From NCBI GenBank assembly GCA_943736015.1, contig OX031071.1, positions 32,830,619 through 32,894,618 of the forward strand: a DNA stretch of 64,000 nucleotides. Direction: 5' to 3'. Of this stretch, positions 53,197 to 64,000 are shown piece after piece. Each line of letters opens with the position of its first letter. Position 1 is the first letter of the stretch. Below the pieces are notes generated by a model. That model had not been told where the DNA came from, ran no database searches, and saw nothing but the letters and a program-made list of their open reading frames with translations. This DNA is from Tridacna crocea (taxonomy: Eukaryota > Mollusca > Bivalvia > Cardiida > Cardiidae). Position numbers and translations under genes: made by a program.

Positions 53197-53420
53197 AAAA
53201 CGATTAATCACTTTATTAAGTAAGGCAAATGCTAGCAAACCATTAGTAACGAAGAAAGAAAATTGTAATAACTGAAGTTCAAAAATTTTGCAAAAATAGA
53301 AAACTTTGTTGAAAAAGAGAAAATTCGCTTGTAACCAGCAAATTCCGCTTTTTCCCATGACATTCATGATGCACATTTTTTTCAGAGTCGTTATAGTTTT
53401 GGATAGATGGTCTCCTCTGT
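53197..53420 (+). mobile_element. Diverged MITE-A with variant core
   Basis: GAAAATTCGCTTGTAACCAG pairs imperfectly with CAAATTCCGCTTTTTCCCAT; the right end (GAGTCGTTATAG) is recognisable. Confidence 0.55.
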
Positions 53421-54665
53421 GTAACACAATAATGTCGCGGTACAGGTGGCGGGGCGATTCGTTGATTTAAAAAGTGAAATTTATATTAAGGCATTATCTC
53501 CATCTAGATGGCTTTCTATAAATACTCATCTATCTGATTTGGGCATCCTGGGTACAGAGCCGAATCACTTTCCTACGCTGTAACCGTTACTTTGAATTTC
53601 AAACTAAAATAAACATTTACTCAATAAAACGCTACCTCGTGCAATTCACTCAGCTATGATCAGCAGTTTAGAGAAATCTGGAGCTAAAGCAGGTCTCATT
53701 TCCCCTAAAACGTGTTGATAAAAGCTATTTTCAACATTGCTACTTTATAGAGCGTAATATTATACTCAGCCCGCTTTCGGGGCTAGTGATGTGTCATATA
53801 AGACAGTCGAATCTTCGAAGAATATGACATGCGCAGACAACGGATATTAAGGATTTGATATCATCTGTAAGTTCATTTTGCAGTATAAACGAGTCTCACT
53901 GTTCTCTGCTTGTAAACACTCTGATTCAGTTTAGTGTAACAGAATCAAAGTATTGAAAGGACTGAAAGCACTGACAGACTAGCGAATTTGAAATTATTAA
54001 GTGGCTATGGTAAATGCACGTAAACTTTTGTAAAATGTTGTCATATTTGGTTTTGGGTCCGTTCTAGGTCCATCGGTTCGTTCTGGTTATTAAATCTAGT
54101 CCGGTTCAATTCTAATGCAGTTCAATCCATTGACATTACCCGACGCTCTTGAATATTTTTTTCTCTAAACAAGGAATATTATGAAAAACTTCAGTTTGTT
54201 AACTTTCAACTTAAAGGTGGTCTTTCAGATTCTGGAGCGAAAATTTTACAAAAGTACAAAAAAAAAATCATCCTTATACTCCCAAAGCCTTGTAATTTTC
54301 TTTCATAAAATCCCAGCAGTCGGAAACAATCCGACAACAAGAGAAATTAGAGATTCACTACAGCCCAGGTCAAATTAGAGATTCACTACAGCCCAGGTTG
54401 ACACCGACGGAAAACACGAACTATTTTTATATGAGCAACTCGCTCATTAATATACCAGAAATGCACATACGAAACTTCAAACGCAGCTCCTGAATAAGAC
54501 ATTATGGAAAATAACTACATATACATGTTTGTTATGTTATGGAATTTAAGCGTCATTAGTCACGTGCCAGTCACTTAACATTCCCACAATGCTTGTTTTT
54601 TCTTGGCGTGAACTAAAAATAGCTTAAGGAGCTACGTAGCCTTGTAAGGGGATACCACCATTTTT
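53421..54665. other. No gene seen
   Basis: A direct repeat TCAAATTAGAGATTCACTACAGCCCAGGT-like word occurs twice near 54340-54398. Otherwise unremarkable. Confidence 0.4.
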
Positions 54666-55966
54666 TAGCTCTACTGGCTTTCAGCCAGCAGAGCTTATGT
54701 CATGGCGTGGTTTCCGTCGTCCGTCCGTCCGTCTGTACGTCTGTCCGTCTGTCCGTCCGTCCGTCTGTCCGTCCGTTAGTCTTTTTCTTGTTTACGCGAT
54801 AAAGTCTGCATTTGTTGTCAGATTTTTGTGAAACTTGCACAGTTTGTTTATCTCATCAATAGCTTCAACCCTATTGATTTTGTGAAAAATCCAACAAACA
54901 ATATGGGAAAAGTAGCCGTTTCAAGTTGAAAATTTCCAATTCTTGTTTACGCGGTAAAGTCTTCATTTGTCATCAGATTTTCGTGAAACTTGCACAGTTT
55001 GTTTATCTCATCAATAGCTTTAACCCTATCGATTTTGAAAAAAATCTGACTAACAGTATGGGAAAAGTAGCCATTTCAAGTTCAAATTTTACATTTCTTG
55101 TTTACGCGATAAGGTCTTCATTTGTTATCAGATTTTCGTGAAACTTGCACACTTTGTTTATCTCATCAGTAGCTCTAACCCTATCGATTTTGAAAAAAAT
55201 CCGACAAACAGTATGGGAAAAGTAGCCATTTCAAGTTTAAAATTTACATTTCTTGTTTACGCAATAAAGTCTTCATTATAGGTCAGATTTCCACGAAACT
55301 TGCAGACTTTGTTTATCTTATCAATAGCTTCAACCCTATTGATTTTGAAAAAATTCCAACAAAGAGTATGGGAAAAGTAGCCATTTCAAGTTTAGAATTT
55401 ACTTTTCTTGTTTACACAATACAGTCTTCATTTTTGGTCAGATTTCTGTGAAACTTGCAGAGTTTGTTTATCTTATCAATAGCTTCAACCCTATTGATTT
55501 TGAAAAAATTCCAACACAGAGTATGGGAAAAGTAGCCATTTCAAGTTGAAAACTTTCATTTCTTGTTTACGCGATAAAGTCTTCATTTTTGATCAGATTT
55601 CTGTGAAACTTGCAGAGTTTGTTTATCTCATCAATAGCTTTAACCCTATCAATTTTGAAAAAAATCTGACAAACAGTATGGGAAAAGTAGTCTTTTCAAA
55701 TTGAACAATTTCATTGCCTGTTTACATGATAAAGTATTTATTTGTGATCAGATTTTATGAATTTTTCAGCTTGTTTATCCCATCAATACCTTTTTAACCC
55801 TGTTGTGTTTGAAAAAATTCAACTAACAGTAATGGAAAAGTAGCCATTTTGAGTTGAAAAAGTCATTTTTTTTGTCTTTTTGCGTAATGAATTCCTACGT
55901 ATGCTTTATTTAAAAGCAAACTATCTGCCAATAGAGCATATTCAGGCCCTTCAGGGCCTTCTAGTT
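54666..55966 (+). repeat. Tandem array, about 155-bp unit, seven copies
   Basis: After a TCCGTCCGTC-rich start (54715-54780), units begin TCTTGTTTACGCGATAAAGT at about 54787, 54942, 55097, 55252, 55408, 55563 and 55716. Each contains GTGAAACTTGCA, TTTGTTTATCTCATCAATAG and TATGGGAAAAGTAGCC. The block is edged by TTAGCTCTACTGGC and GCCAATAGAGC, an inverted pair, so the whole may be one mobile unit. Confidence 0.88.
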
Positions 55967-56468
55967 TTTTTATTTCATGATTCATAATCATTTGATGATT
56001 TGTATTGTTTTTTTTTTCATATAAATTTCAGTGATATATGTATTTTTTTTATTTGGTGTGATGTGAAAAATCTAAATACCTTCATTTAAAACAGGTTGTT
56101 TTGTTGAGATGAAATCTTCTACCTAAAAAGACATCTTTAGATAGAAACAAATAAGAGGTAAATTGTGTTTTGCATGTACACCTGACCTTTTAGTTATCTT
56201 CATAGCATAGCATTTGAAAAGATAAAACAAATGTGATTGTCTGTGGCCTATGACAAATAAAATGAATATGAAGTTTGATAAAATGTTGTCCAATAATTAA
56301 AGAGACATCAGTCCATAATGGAAATATACATCAAGCCCCCTTTTCTGATGACAAGGCATCAAATGAAAAAAAGAATGTTTATCAGTGGACTATCGTAAGA
56401 AATACATGAATGATGTTTCACCAAGTTTCATCAAGGATTTTAAAAGATGTCTGTCTGAAAAGAGGAGC
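55967..56468. other. No gene seen
   Basis: AT-rich, with T runs at about 56010-56050. No motif recognised. Confidence 0.4.
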
Positions 56469-56539
56469 GGACAGACAGTGTGGAACAAGATCATGCTACA
56501 CAGTTTCTACAATCTGATCTTGGATCTATACTAACCGAT
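56469..56539. repeat. GATC-palindrome mini-element
   Basis: GACAGACAGTGTGGAACAAG and CAATCTGATCTTGGATCTAT form imperfect arms. Confidence 0.55.
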
Positions 56540-56660
56540 AATGGGATTTTTTTTTTTCAAAAATATAAATTTGAAAAACAATATTCAGTTTTCCACCATC
56601 CGCCAGAAAGTTTTATTTAACTTTTTTTTAGCAGGTTGAAGGTTAACTTGGATTATACAG

Positions 56661-56893
56661 TTAATCAACGCGTTACCACACTGCAAAATTTTAGACCTAT
56701 CCAAATTGAAAGCATTTGCAGATTGCAATTTCAAAGTGGCTCAATTGGTGCAACTTCGCGTTGATAGGGTAGAAAACCTTGTGAGAAAAGAGAAAAATCT
56801 GGTTACTAGCATTTTCTCCTTTTCCCAGAATGTTTTCAAAAGGCTTCGTCCTCAGGGGCGTTAAAGGTTGTCATTATGTGGTGCAAAAGTTAA
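56661..56893 (+). mobile_element. MITE-A copy
   Basis: TTAA at both ends; the GCATTTGCAGATTGCAATTT subtype block also occurs at 61010. Confidence 0.84.
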
Positions 56894-57186
56894 CGACGTT
56901 TGGTATAAATGTTTACGCGCATCCATACTGCGCATGTGCATTTCTCACAGAAAGTAAAACTATCAGCGCTAATGTGTATTTTTCGCACATATGGCAATAG
57001 CAACAGCGGACCGAACATTCTACGGATAGTACTAGCACGGTTGCACTAGCCATGATATTCTATGGTCGAAATAAAAAGGGGAAGGTTTCATCAAAACGAA
57101 TGCTTATTTGTCGTGGAAAAAGAAAATTTTTTACGCAATGTCAGCCGTCCAACGCTGAAAATGATACAGCTTCGGACGTTTTCCTG

Positions 57187-57258
57187 ACACTGGCAGGCCA
57201 GTTGTCATGCTATCCTTTCAGGATGAAGGTGATAGCATCAAAACTGGCCTGCCAGTGT
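57187..57258. other. Strong 28-bp-stem hairpin
   Basis: ACACTGGCAGGCCAGTT-GTC-ATGCTATC (57187-57214), a 16-nt loop, then GATAGCAT-CAA-AACTGGCCTGCCAGTGT (57231-57258). Only two mismatches interrupt 28 pairs, in an otherwise non-repetitive stretch. Size and shape resemble a pre-miRNA-like foldback, or the recent end pair of a small element. A frame of about 111 codons spans it (57052-57387) without a recognisable domain. Confidence 0.6.
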
Positions 57259-57389
57259 AAGGATGATATGACTGGTAAAGAACTAGCTGGAAAAAAAGTC
57301 CAGTTACAAAGCAAACAATGGAACAGGCAGAAAATTGAAGCTTTTGAAGTATACATATTTCTGGAAGTATGGCTATTTCCTCTTTGAAA

Positions 57390-57700
57390 AATACTGTGGG
57401 AACAGGAGAAATTTTTTCTACTGAATAATTTTTCCTTTTTCCATCATGTCTGCTGAGCTTTTATCCCATTATTTCCTGAGACAATTCTTGCTTTTTTTGC
57501 ATGTCTATGAGCCGTAATCATGTATGCAAATTTATAAAAAAAAAATATATAGATAATTAAGGGTTTGATATAAATTTGAGGTATATAGGCTATATTCATT
57601 TTTTGAAGGAGTATAGGATTAATGTGGGAATAGGAGAAATCGCTTTCAATAAGCATGAGCAATTTCTTCTTTCCCACTATGTCTGCTGAGCTTCTATTGT
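57390..57700. mobile_element. MITE-A-related cores with a different edge
   Basis: Two cores, TGTGGGAACAGGAGAAATTT (57394) and TGTGGGAATAGGAGAAATCG (57621), are each followed by CATGTCTGCTGAGCTT or TATGTCTGCTGAGCTT. They look like a sister subfamily with different outer sequence. Confidence 0.5.
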
Positions 57701-58266
57701 GTAGTTTTCATTGGAAAAAATTAGCGTCCAACGTGACCTTCAGCCCTGTTTCCTGGGGAAAGAAGCACGGGTAGGTGCCATTTTTATTTTTTTCTTATTG
57801 TCAAGATTTATAAGTACTATGATTGTGGAAATTTAAAAAAAAAATCTGTCCGTTAGAAAGTATGTTTTTATTGAAAATTAACCCTTAACCCGGTCAAATT
57901 ATCTCCCTTTTTAACTCAATGGGCTATATATAAAATGCATATTGGTACATTTACCATGCTCAGAAACAGGCTTTCATATGTTTTTTGTGCAAAACTGAAT
58001 ATTTTTCTTTAAAGTGATGTATATTTGTATATTCTTCTGACAATTTTCCTGTTTAATTGACTATTAAAGGAAAGTGTGTTAAATCTAGTATATTCTGAAT
58101 TTTGGAACTGTATATACCTTTTTCAAAAGCGAATTTCTCAGGAACGAGCACGGGGACCCCCTTTTTCTATCATTATAATCTACAAGAGACATGATGAGCT
58201 TTGTATGTGCAAAGTTTTAAAAAAAATCTGTCCGTTGGAAGAATTTGTCATAAACGTCTTTAAGTA
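57701..58266. other. No gene seen
   Basis: AAAAAAAATCTGTCCGTT(A/G)GAA occurs twice (about 57839 and 58216). Nothing else is recognised. Confidence 0.35.
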
Positions 58267-58500
58267 TATAACTCTTTACAATACGAAACATTTTACGTCC
58301 CTCCACATAAAAGGCTATACCAGACGATAAAGTTAAATGTGAATAAATTGATAAAAACGTATTCTAAAAGGGTTGAAAACAATATGAGAAAAGGGGAAAA
58401 CGTTTCTAACCAACATTTTCTTTTTTCCTTTTCCCGCATTGTTTTCAAAGGGCTTCTTCCCAACTTATGTGACACTCGGGATTGTGTGGTAAAAGGTTAA
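58267..58500 (+). mobile_element. Diverged MITE-A
   Basis: Right end CGGGATTGTGTGGTAAAAGG then TTAA. The left block is rearranged. Confidence 0.65.
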
Positions 58501-58590
58501 TAACAAAACAAGTTTAACATATCAGTTTTACATTCACAATGATCTTAATAATGAATGACTGGAGGAATGAGAAGGTTTCCCTGGCCAGTG

Positions 58591-58994
58591 CATCTTCGCA
58601 AGCCAAGACTGACGATTCACTACGTAAATCTACCCTTGGCGGATCGAGCTTGACTTTTACATTCACCCGATACGCTTTTTCATTGGAAGCAGCCAGCTCT
58701 AGCTGCAACGAATGAAATCACTCGTAGAATTTCATCTTTGATAAAAATAGAACAAGGTCTCTACCTTTCGAATAGCAGGTAAACATAGAAACCCACGTGG
58801 TTGTCTGCTTATCGCTTCATGTGTATTCACAAGCGGCTTGTAAAACGATATTTCATTTGCTTTTAGAAATATGATGTAAAGAGGGGTAATAACCAACATC
58901 CAATAGAGGGTGCAATGCAGGAATCTCCAAATCGGGCTCAATCAGCCAAGGTAAGATATCCACGTAGTGATCGTAAACTTGGCTCGCGAAGATG
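58591..58994. mobile_element. Mutator-like TIR element, copy 1, 9-bp duplication
   Basis: Starts CATCTTCGCAAGCCAAG and ends with its inverse CTTGGCTCGCGAAGATG; the inverted similarity continues through ACGATTCACTACGT. The exact 9-bp TGGCCAGTG lies on both sides (58582-58590 and 58995-59003). TIRs plus a 9-bp duplication suggest a MULE. On the minus strand the 404-bp interior has peptide-like stretches conserved with copy 2 (e.g. FLKANEISFYKP and LPAIRKVE), broken by an indel in a G run. Confidence 0.75.
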
Positions 58995-59002
58995 TGGCCA
59001 GT

Positions 59003-59609
59003 GAGAGTTTGTGTAGCTGGGATTTGCTACAAGTCACCTGGGCGTTTCATTTTTATTTCCATTCATACTTTTATGTACTCTGGAGTAGGAATCAGTGATA
59101 TGAGCCTGATTTGCATATAGGTCACTTAATTTACATTATAAGCAAGCATCATGTACCTTATCAATGACATATTGTACAGTCCATTGTTTTGAAAGTGGAC
59201 AAGTTCAATTTGGGATGTTAAAGTTGTCATAATGACTGAATTAACATTCTTGACAGTAAGGTGTTATTTTTCTGTGAAGCAGTATTTTGCAACTGTATTT
59301 TTTTGTTTATATTGAGTCTGGCTCAAGCTGGATGCCTATAGACTAGCTTCGCTAGTCTGGAAATTAAGGACGGGTTATAAGATGAGAAAAGGTAACGCTG
59401 TACCTGTAATAGAAGACAGATACGGGAGTTTTCGTCCCGCCCAAATGCACTTCTTGCATAACCAAACTAACTTACGAAACCGACTTTCTCCAAATACACT
59501 GATCACGCGGAACAGTTTATAAAACAAACTGACTTTTATCCTTTTATGGTGCAACTGTTTGCATCCCAAGGTTATTTGTGACACGTGAAGACCCAATCAT
59601 GCAGGCAGT
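59003..59609. other. No gene seen
   Basis: Unremarkable AT-rich sequence between the Mutator-like copy and a GATC-palindrome. Confidence 0.35.
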
Positions 59610-59660
59610 GAAGCTATAAATCAAGCTGCACAGAACATGTAGTCTGATCTTGGATTTACT
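59610..59660. repeat. GATC-palindrome mini-element
   Basis: AATCAAGCTGCACAGAACAT then GTAGTCTGATCTTGGATTTA; the left arm is eroded. Confidence 0.5.
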
Positions 59661-59743
59661 CTGATGATGCTATTTTTGTGCGATATTTCAGACGAAATAC
59701 TAATATTGTTTGCATTTTTTTTAAATATTAAAGTGCCTTTGGT

Positions 59744-60493
59744 TTAACTCTTTACCAAACGACGAAATTTTATTTTTACCCAAATTGAAAACATTTGTAG
59801 ACGACAGTCCAAAGATAGGTTAAATGGTAAAATTTACCCTTAATAGAGAAAAAAAGTACATGTATTATGGAGAAAGGAGAACATGCTGATTACCAGCATT
59901 TTTTCCTTTTCTCATAATGTATCCTAAAGCCTTCTTCCTCGGCGTCGCACCTCCGCAAGCCAAGGCTGACGATTCACTACGTTACTCTACCCTCGGCGTC
60001 GCACCTTCGCAAGCCAAGGCTGACGATTCACTACGTTACTCTACCCTCGGCGTCGCATCTTCGCAAGCCAAGGCTGACGATTCACTACGTTACTCTACTC
60101 TTGACGGATCGAGCTTGATTTGTACATTCACCCGATACGCTTCTTCATTGGATGCAGCCAGCACTAGCTGCAATGAATGAAATCGCTCGTAGCATTTCAT
60201 CTTTGATAAAAATAGAACAAGGCCTCTACCTTTCGAATAGCAGGTAAACATGGAAACCTACGTGGATGTCTGCTTATCGCTTCGTGTGTATTCGTAAGCG
60301 GTTTATAAAACGATATTTCATTTGCTTTTAGAAATATGATGTAAAGCGGGGGGTAATAACCAGCATCCAATAGAGGGTGCAATGCAGGAATCTCGAAATC
60401 GGGCTCAATCAGCCAAGGTAAGATCCACGTAGTGATTTAAACTTGGCTCGCGAAGATGTGGCGTCGTTAAAAGTCAGGGTTGTGCTGTAAAGG
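59744..60493 (+). mobile_element. MITE-A copy split by the second Mutator-like element
   Basis: The left part (59744-59947) runs from TTAA through the core to CTTCTTCCTCGGCGTCG. The right part resumes at 60459 as TGGCGTCGTTAAAAGTCAGG and ends CTGTAAAGG. The repeated GGCGTCG marks the insertion point. Confidence 0.75.
59948..60458. mobile_element. Mutator-like TIR element, copy 2, with amplified left end
   Basis: Roughly 90% alike to the element at 58591, but 511 bp long because the left 54 bp (CACCTTCGCAAGCCAAGGCT to TCTACCCTC plus GGCGTCG) is present three times. The amplified unit includes the host-derived target-site word GGCGTCG. Ends with GCGAAGATG. Confidence 0.75.
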
Positions 60494-60515
60494 AATAAAA
60501 AAAAAAAAAACATGA

Positions 60516-60680
60516 TTGGATAGGAGAGAATGCTGTTATCAGAATATTAACTTTTGCAACAATGTTGTTTACATATTCATTGGCAAGCTTATCATATCAA
60601 CAACAATTGTCGTCTGTATATACTTTGAACAAATCACAATCACCGTCATTTGGTATAGAATCAAGGGTCATTTAACTCTA
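60516..60680 (-). mobile_element. Badly diverged MITE-A fragment
   Basis: GGAGAGAATGCTGTTATCAG and AATTGTCGTCTGTATATACTTTG are the remaining landmarks. Confidence 0.4.
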
Positions 60681-60799
60681 CCAAACAACAAAATTGTAAC
60701 CTTGCCTTATTTTGCCAAGATATACGCCCCCATTCATGATTTTTATTCTTGTTTGGGAGTGTTGGTCCATAGCTTGGATAGAACTGTCCCCATAAAAAT

Positions 60800-60955
60800 C
60801 AGTTGAAAGGGGAACTCACCCACCTTTTCGAAGGAAAAACGAGCGAGTACTTGTCACCCCAGGTACATCTATATCTTTGTTATTTGTATATAACGATGAA
60901 CTGCTATGTAGTTCAAGTTGAAACAATAAAGTTCTGTTCTGTTCTGTTCTATATC
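60800..60955 (+). mobile_element. 5'-truncated LINE 3' end
   Basis: GTCACCCCAGGTACATCTATATC...GTTGAAACAATAAAGTTCTG then (TTCTG)n. This is the same type of tail as the LINE at 32945-38918, so only the last 100-150 bp of a related copy is present. Confidence 0.55.
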
Positions 60956-60965
60956 AAACGGCAGC

Positions 60966-61186
60966 TTAACCCTTAACCGCACAGTAACATTTTAGACCTA
61001 TCCAAATTGAAAGCATTTGCAGACGACAATTTCAATATGGCTCAAATGGTGCGAAACTGTTTACTGATAGGGTAGAAAACATTGTGGGAAAAGGAGAAAA
61101 TGCTGTTTACCAGCATTTTCTCCTTTTACCAAAATGTTTTTAAAATACTTCTTTCCAAGGGTCGTCACTGTGAGGGAATAGGTTAA
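60966..61186 (+). mobile_element. MITE-A copy
   Basis: TTAA at both ends, good core (GGAGAAAATGCTGTTTACCA), left terminus CCCTTAACCGCACAG. Confidence 0.84.
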
Positions 61187-62521
61187 AGAGGACTTTATAA
61201 ATCAAATTTAAAATGTTGGTAACGTTGGTAATGTTGGTAACGTGCAGTCATGTTTACACTGTAACTATCTTATGAAACATTGCGGCAAGAAAAACTTTGC
61301 TTACAATGTTAAGATATTTTAGCTAGACATGTTTGTTTAATGTATCTATTGCATGGCATATATAGATATAAGAAAATAATGTAATTCAAAAAAACACTAA
61401 AGACTTTCAACTGTGTTACGTATTCTGACTCACTCTGCTGTAAACAAAACAAGCTGTTACGATCCACAAAAACTGAGGCAGCTTTTGTTCTTTTCTTTTA
61501 TCATGAAGGCTCGTCTAGATAATCTGGCAACATAGATAAAGATCAGATTTAACCTTACTGGCTAAAACATCATATTCTAAACTCAGGTTGAGTTTTGCTG
61601 TATATGCTTGAGTAAACAGGCAACCAGTATTGATTAAAGATCAGATTGTGTGTTACAGGTATGTGATGTCTGATCTTGAAAAAAAATATATATACATGTA
61701 GATATTATTTCTGTTTTTCGCTGGAAAGGGTTAAACAGAGAAAGCAAGAATGGATGTCAAGAAGACATTGCACCAGACAACCAAAATACACAAAATACCA
61801 TTTATTTCCTAAATGGTTATAAGGTTTCGCTGTTTTCTTGCCATGGCAGTATTAGAGTAAATTGAAATGTTTTATATTGTTTTAAGTACAAGATGAATAA
61901 AGAAATGATCCATATAGAGGTGAAAGGAATCGTGAAGAAAATAGCCAAACTATAGTAGTTAATAGAAAATTAAATTAACAATTTATTGCTGCGTATATAC
62001 AGTATACATGTATCAACAAAGCTTCGGTTGACCAACTTTAGATTTAGAAATCCCCGCTATATTTTCTGTCATACGTGTGCCGCGTGATCATCACAAAAAA
62101 GGAGAAATTCACTCAAACGTTATATAACTCAGTTACAAGAAATTAAACATGATCTGATAAAAAAACACATCCGTCTGCTTTTCATGGAAAAGTGACATTT
62201 TAACTCGATTATATTTGTGTTCTCTTAAAATAACCCACAGAAGGTCAGACACGATTCAGTGCTGTTGAGCAACGGGTGTAGATCCAGATCAGACTGTTTA
62301 ATGGTTCAGGTACCTGTTTTTCTGTCTCTGTGTAATCAGTTACTACATACTACAGATAAATCATATCAAGCACGTCACCAATTAGCTGTGGATCTATAAC
62401 TGAATCATGAGGCAGACTGGTCCTTTGACATGCGTAAAATTGACTAACAGCAAAAAGCTTCGATCCAGATCAGCCTGCGTGGACTGTACAAGCTGATCTA
62501 GGTCGAAACTGTTTCCATACG
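61187..62521. other. No gene seen; GATC-palindromes
   Basis: Contains GTTGGTAACGTTGGTAATG repeats at about 61214-61242, palindromes at 61632-61682 (AAGATCAGATTG...TGTCTGATCTTGA) and half copies at about 61529 and 62276, and a CAGCCTGCGTGGACTG hairpin module at about 62465-62510. Confidence 0.45.
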
Positions 62522-62630
62522 CATAAATTCTTTACTAAATAACAATATTATAGACTGTTCCAAAGTTCAAAACATTTACGGACGAAAAAATAAAGGTGAC
62601 TCAACAGCTGAATCTTGGTTTTAGTCCAGT
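62522..62630 (+). mobile_element. MITE-A left half
   Basis: TTCTTTACTAAATAACAATA to ATTTACGGACGAAAAAATAAAG; the core is missing. Confidence 0.55.
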
Positions 62631-62639
62631 CAAAATAAT

Positions 62640-64000
62640 GAAAAAAATGGCTTAACCCAAAAGTAATTGCAACACAAGCCATTCTTTGATTTTCATGAGG
62701 GGTTACCCTCCCTAAGCAATATATAAACAAGTAGGACGAAATCGGAAGATATGAAAATCGATTTTTTCGCGCGGTTTGTTTCCAGCCGCAACTTTGTGTA
62801 CAAATAGTAGCTTATGTGTAAATTTTACATTATTCGAACTGTCTTGAGCTTTCTATATTGCATGTAAAATTTTCTGATAACTCTGGTGTTGAATTATAAA
62901 GTTGTTTGAAATATTGTTCTTTCTTCTTTCTGGTTCTTTACTTAAAATAATGATAGAGCCAATATCAACTTACCCCACCCACTACTTTTTGCATTAGATT
63001 TTCAGTGTCACTTTTTTGGGGGGAAGTGAACTGCTATGTGCATGATCATTCCCTATATGATAATAATTGCTTATTAAAAGCCTACACACATTCTTTCAAC
63101 GGCTGCCATTTGATAAAGTCTGGCACAATGTCTTGTGATGAAATCGTGAATGCCGAATCTGGGTCTTGTCATCATAGATTTTGTGAAACAACAAAATCGT
63201 TTATGAATAAACTTGAATGTTCGGTTGAATGACTTTTTATTCAACAATCAGCTTGGTTTCAGTCATGCCACTGTGACATTTCACATATTGGTGTATTTCT
63301 TTGGTTTCACCAGTAATAGGCTTGGGATGTGAAGTGTCCTGCCAAACAACACACTTACTAAAAATGTAGGAATAAACTTGAATCATTGTGTTTTAAGTTT
63401 AGAAAACTGTGTTAGGATGTTTTTGACGAGATAATAATTAAACCTATGATAATTAAAGAATTTACAACATCTTTTTGGTCTTATACTTACCCTATTGCTT
63501 TTTTCTATAAATAAGCAAACATTGAACCACCATTATAATAAAAGGAAACATACCGCTATTAACTGCAGGGGCATATTAAGTCAATTAAAGGTTAAACACA
63601 AATACTCCCATTGATGTATTCAACCAAAGCTGTCATATGAACCAATGATTGTAAGTCTAATAACTTGGATTTGTAACCCACACATACAAAGTTCCAACTT
63701 TAAGGTTTCGTTATTTAACCATATAATGTTCTTTTTCTTATCTTATTTTGAATTCCAGCAACAATTTCTTATCCAATTCGTTGCCATTTTAAGTTACGAA
63801 AAAGCCACAATACTGGTTTTGTGATTGGTGTCTATCAAACTTGATAATGGACTCACTTTCCAAGTTAAGCAAATGATATTCGCATGCACGTGTTCAAAAG
63901 CGATAAGCAAGGGTTGTCCAAAATGTACTCTTGATAAAAAATGCCAGCAGGTCTTTTATGATAACTGAATGACATCGGGCATTTTTTGAAAATAATTAAG
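62640..64000. other. No gene recognised at the right edge
   Basis: A 75-codon frame at 63005-63232 has no recognisable domain and no splice context. No repeat family identified. Confidence 0.35.

Noticed and set aside
57052..57387. A 111-codon gene
   Set aside because: No recognisable domain; its middle is the inverted repeat at 57187-57258 and its end runs into a MITE-like core.
63005..63232. A short Cys/His-containing protein at the right edge
   Set aside because: The Cys/His spacing fits no known zinc motif and there is no signal peptide or exon context.

Overview
The window looks like nuclear DNA of a bivalve-type mollusc. It is AT-rich, host genes are sparse and intron-split, there is a B-box/NHL-type protein of the kind expanded in molluscs, and most of the sequence is repeats: piggyBac-like MITEs, APE-type LINEs, tRNA-derived SINEs and many tandem arrays with units of about 50-190 bp. 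The bivalve assignment is an inference from these traits; no species can be named.

Two host genes are supported. (1) N6AMT1/HEMK2, the catalytic subunit that methylates glutamine in translation release factor eRF1, lies on the + strand in six exons between 12373 and 24271. Joined at consensus splice sites they give 210 codons plus stop, with EPAEDTFLL, a GSGSG SAM-binding loop and the NPPY catalytic motif. (2) A single-exon 490-residue B-box / beta-propeller (NHL-like) protein lies on the - strand at 42356-43828.

Layout: 1-1456 short tandem repeats; 2065-3870 a dead LINE; 3917-5060 an array containing MITE units; 5888-7690 a 186-bp satellite; 7700-11990 dispersed repeats; 11995-24271 promoter region and N6AMT1, with introns packed with MITEs plus a possible miniature LTR element whose terminal repeats contain a tRNA-like sequence; 22218-23990 a duplicated block; 25853-26146 a SINE; 26187-31890 nested DNA transposons, including a THAP-domain exon split by a 2.27-kb foldback element with a 9-bp target duplication; 32283-39330 a 155-bp array interrupted by a nearly intact 6-kb LINE; 42-48 kb the B-box gene, a triple CRE and a cluster of GATC palindromes; 49641-50283 a 48-bp minisatellite open on both strands; 54666-55966 another array of about 155 bp; 57187-57258 a strong hairpin; 58591-60458 two copies of a Mutator-like element.

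The dominant feature is one MITE family, called MITE-A here. It has about 30 near-complete and more than 25 partial copies of roughly 230 bp, with TTAA flanks, CCCTTTACC termini and a long palindromic core. Copies sit 13 nt from one N6AMT1 splice donor and about 20 nt from an acceptor, and several abut and share one TTAA.
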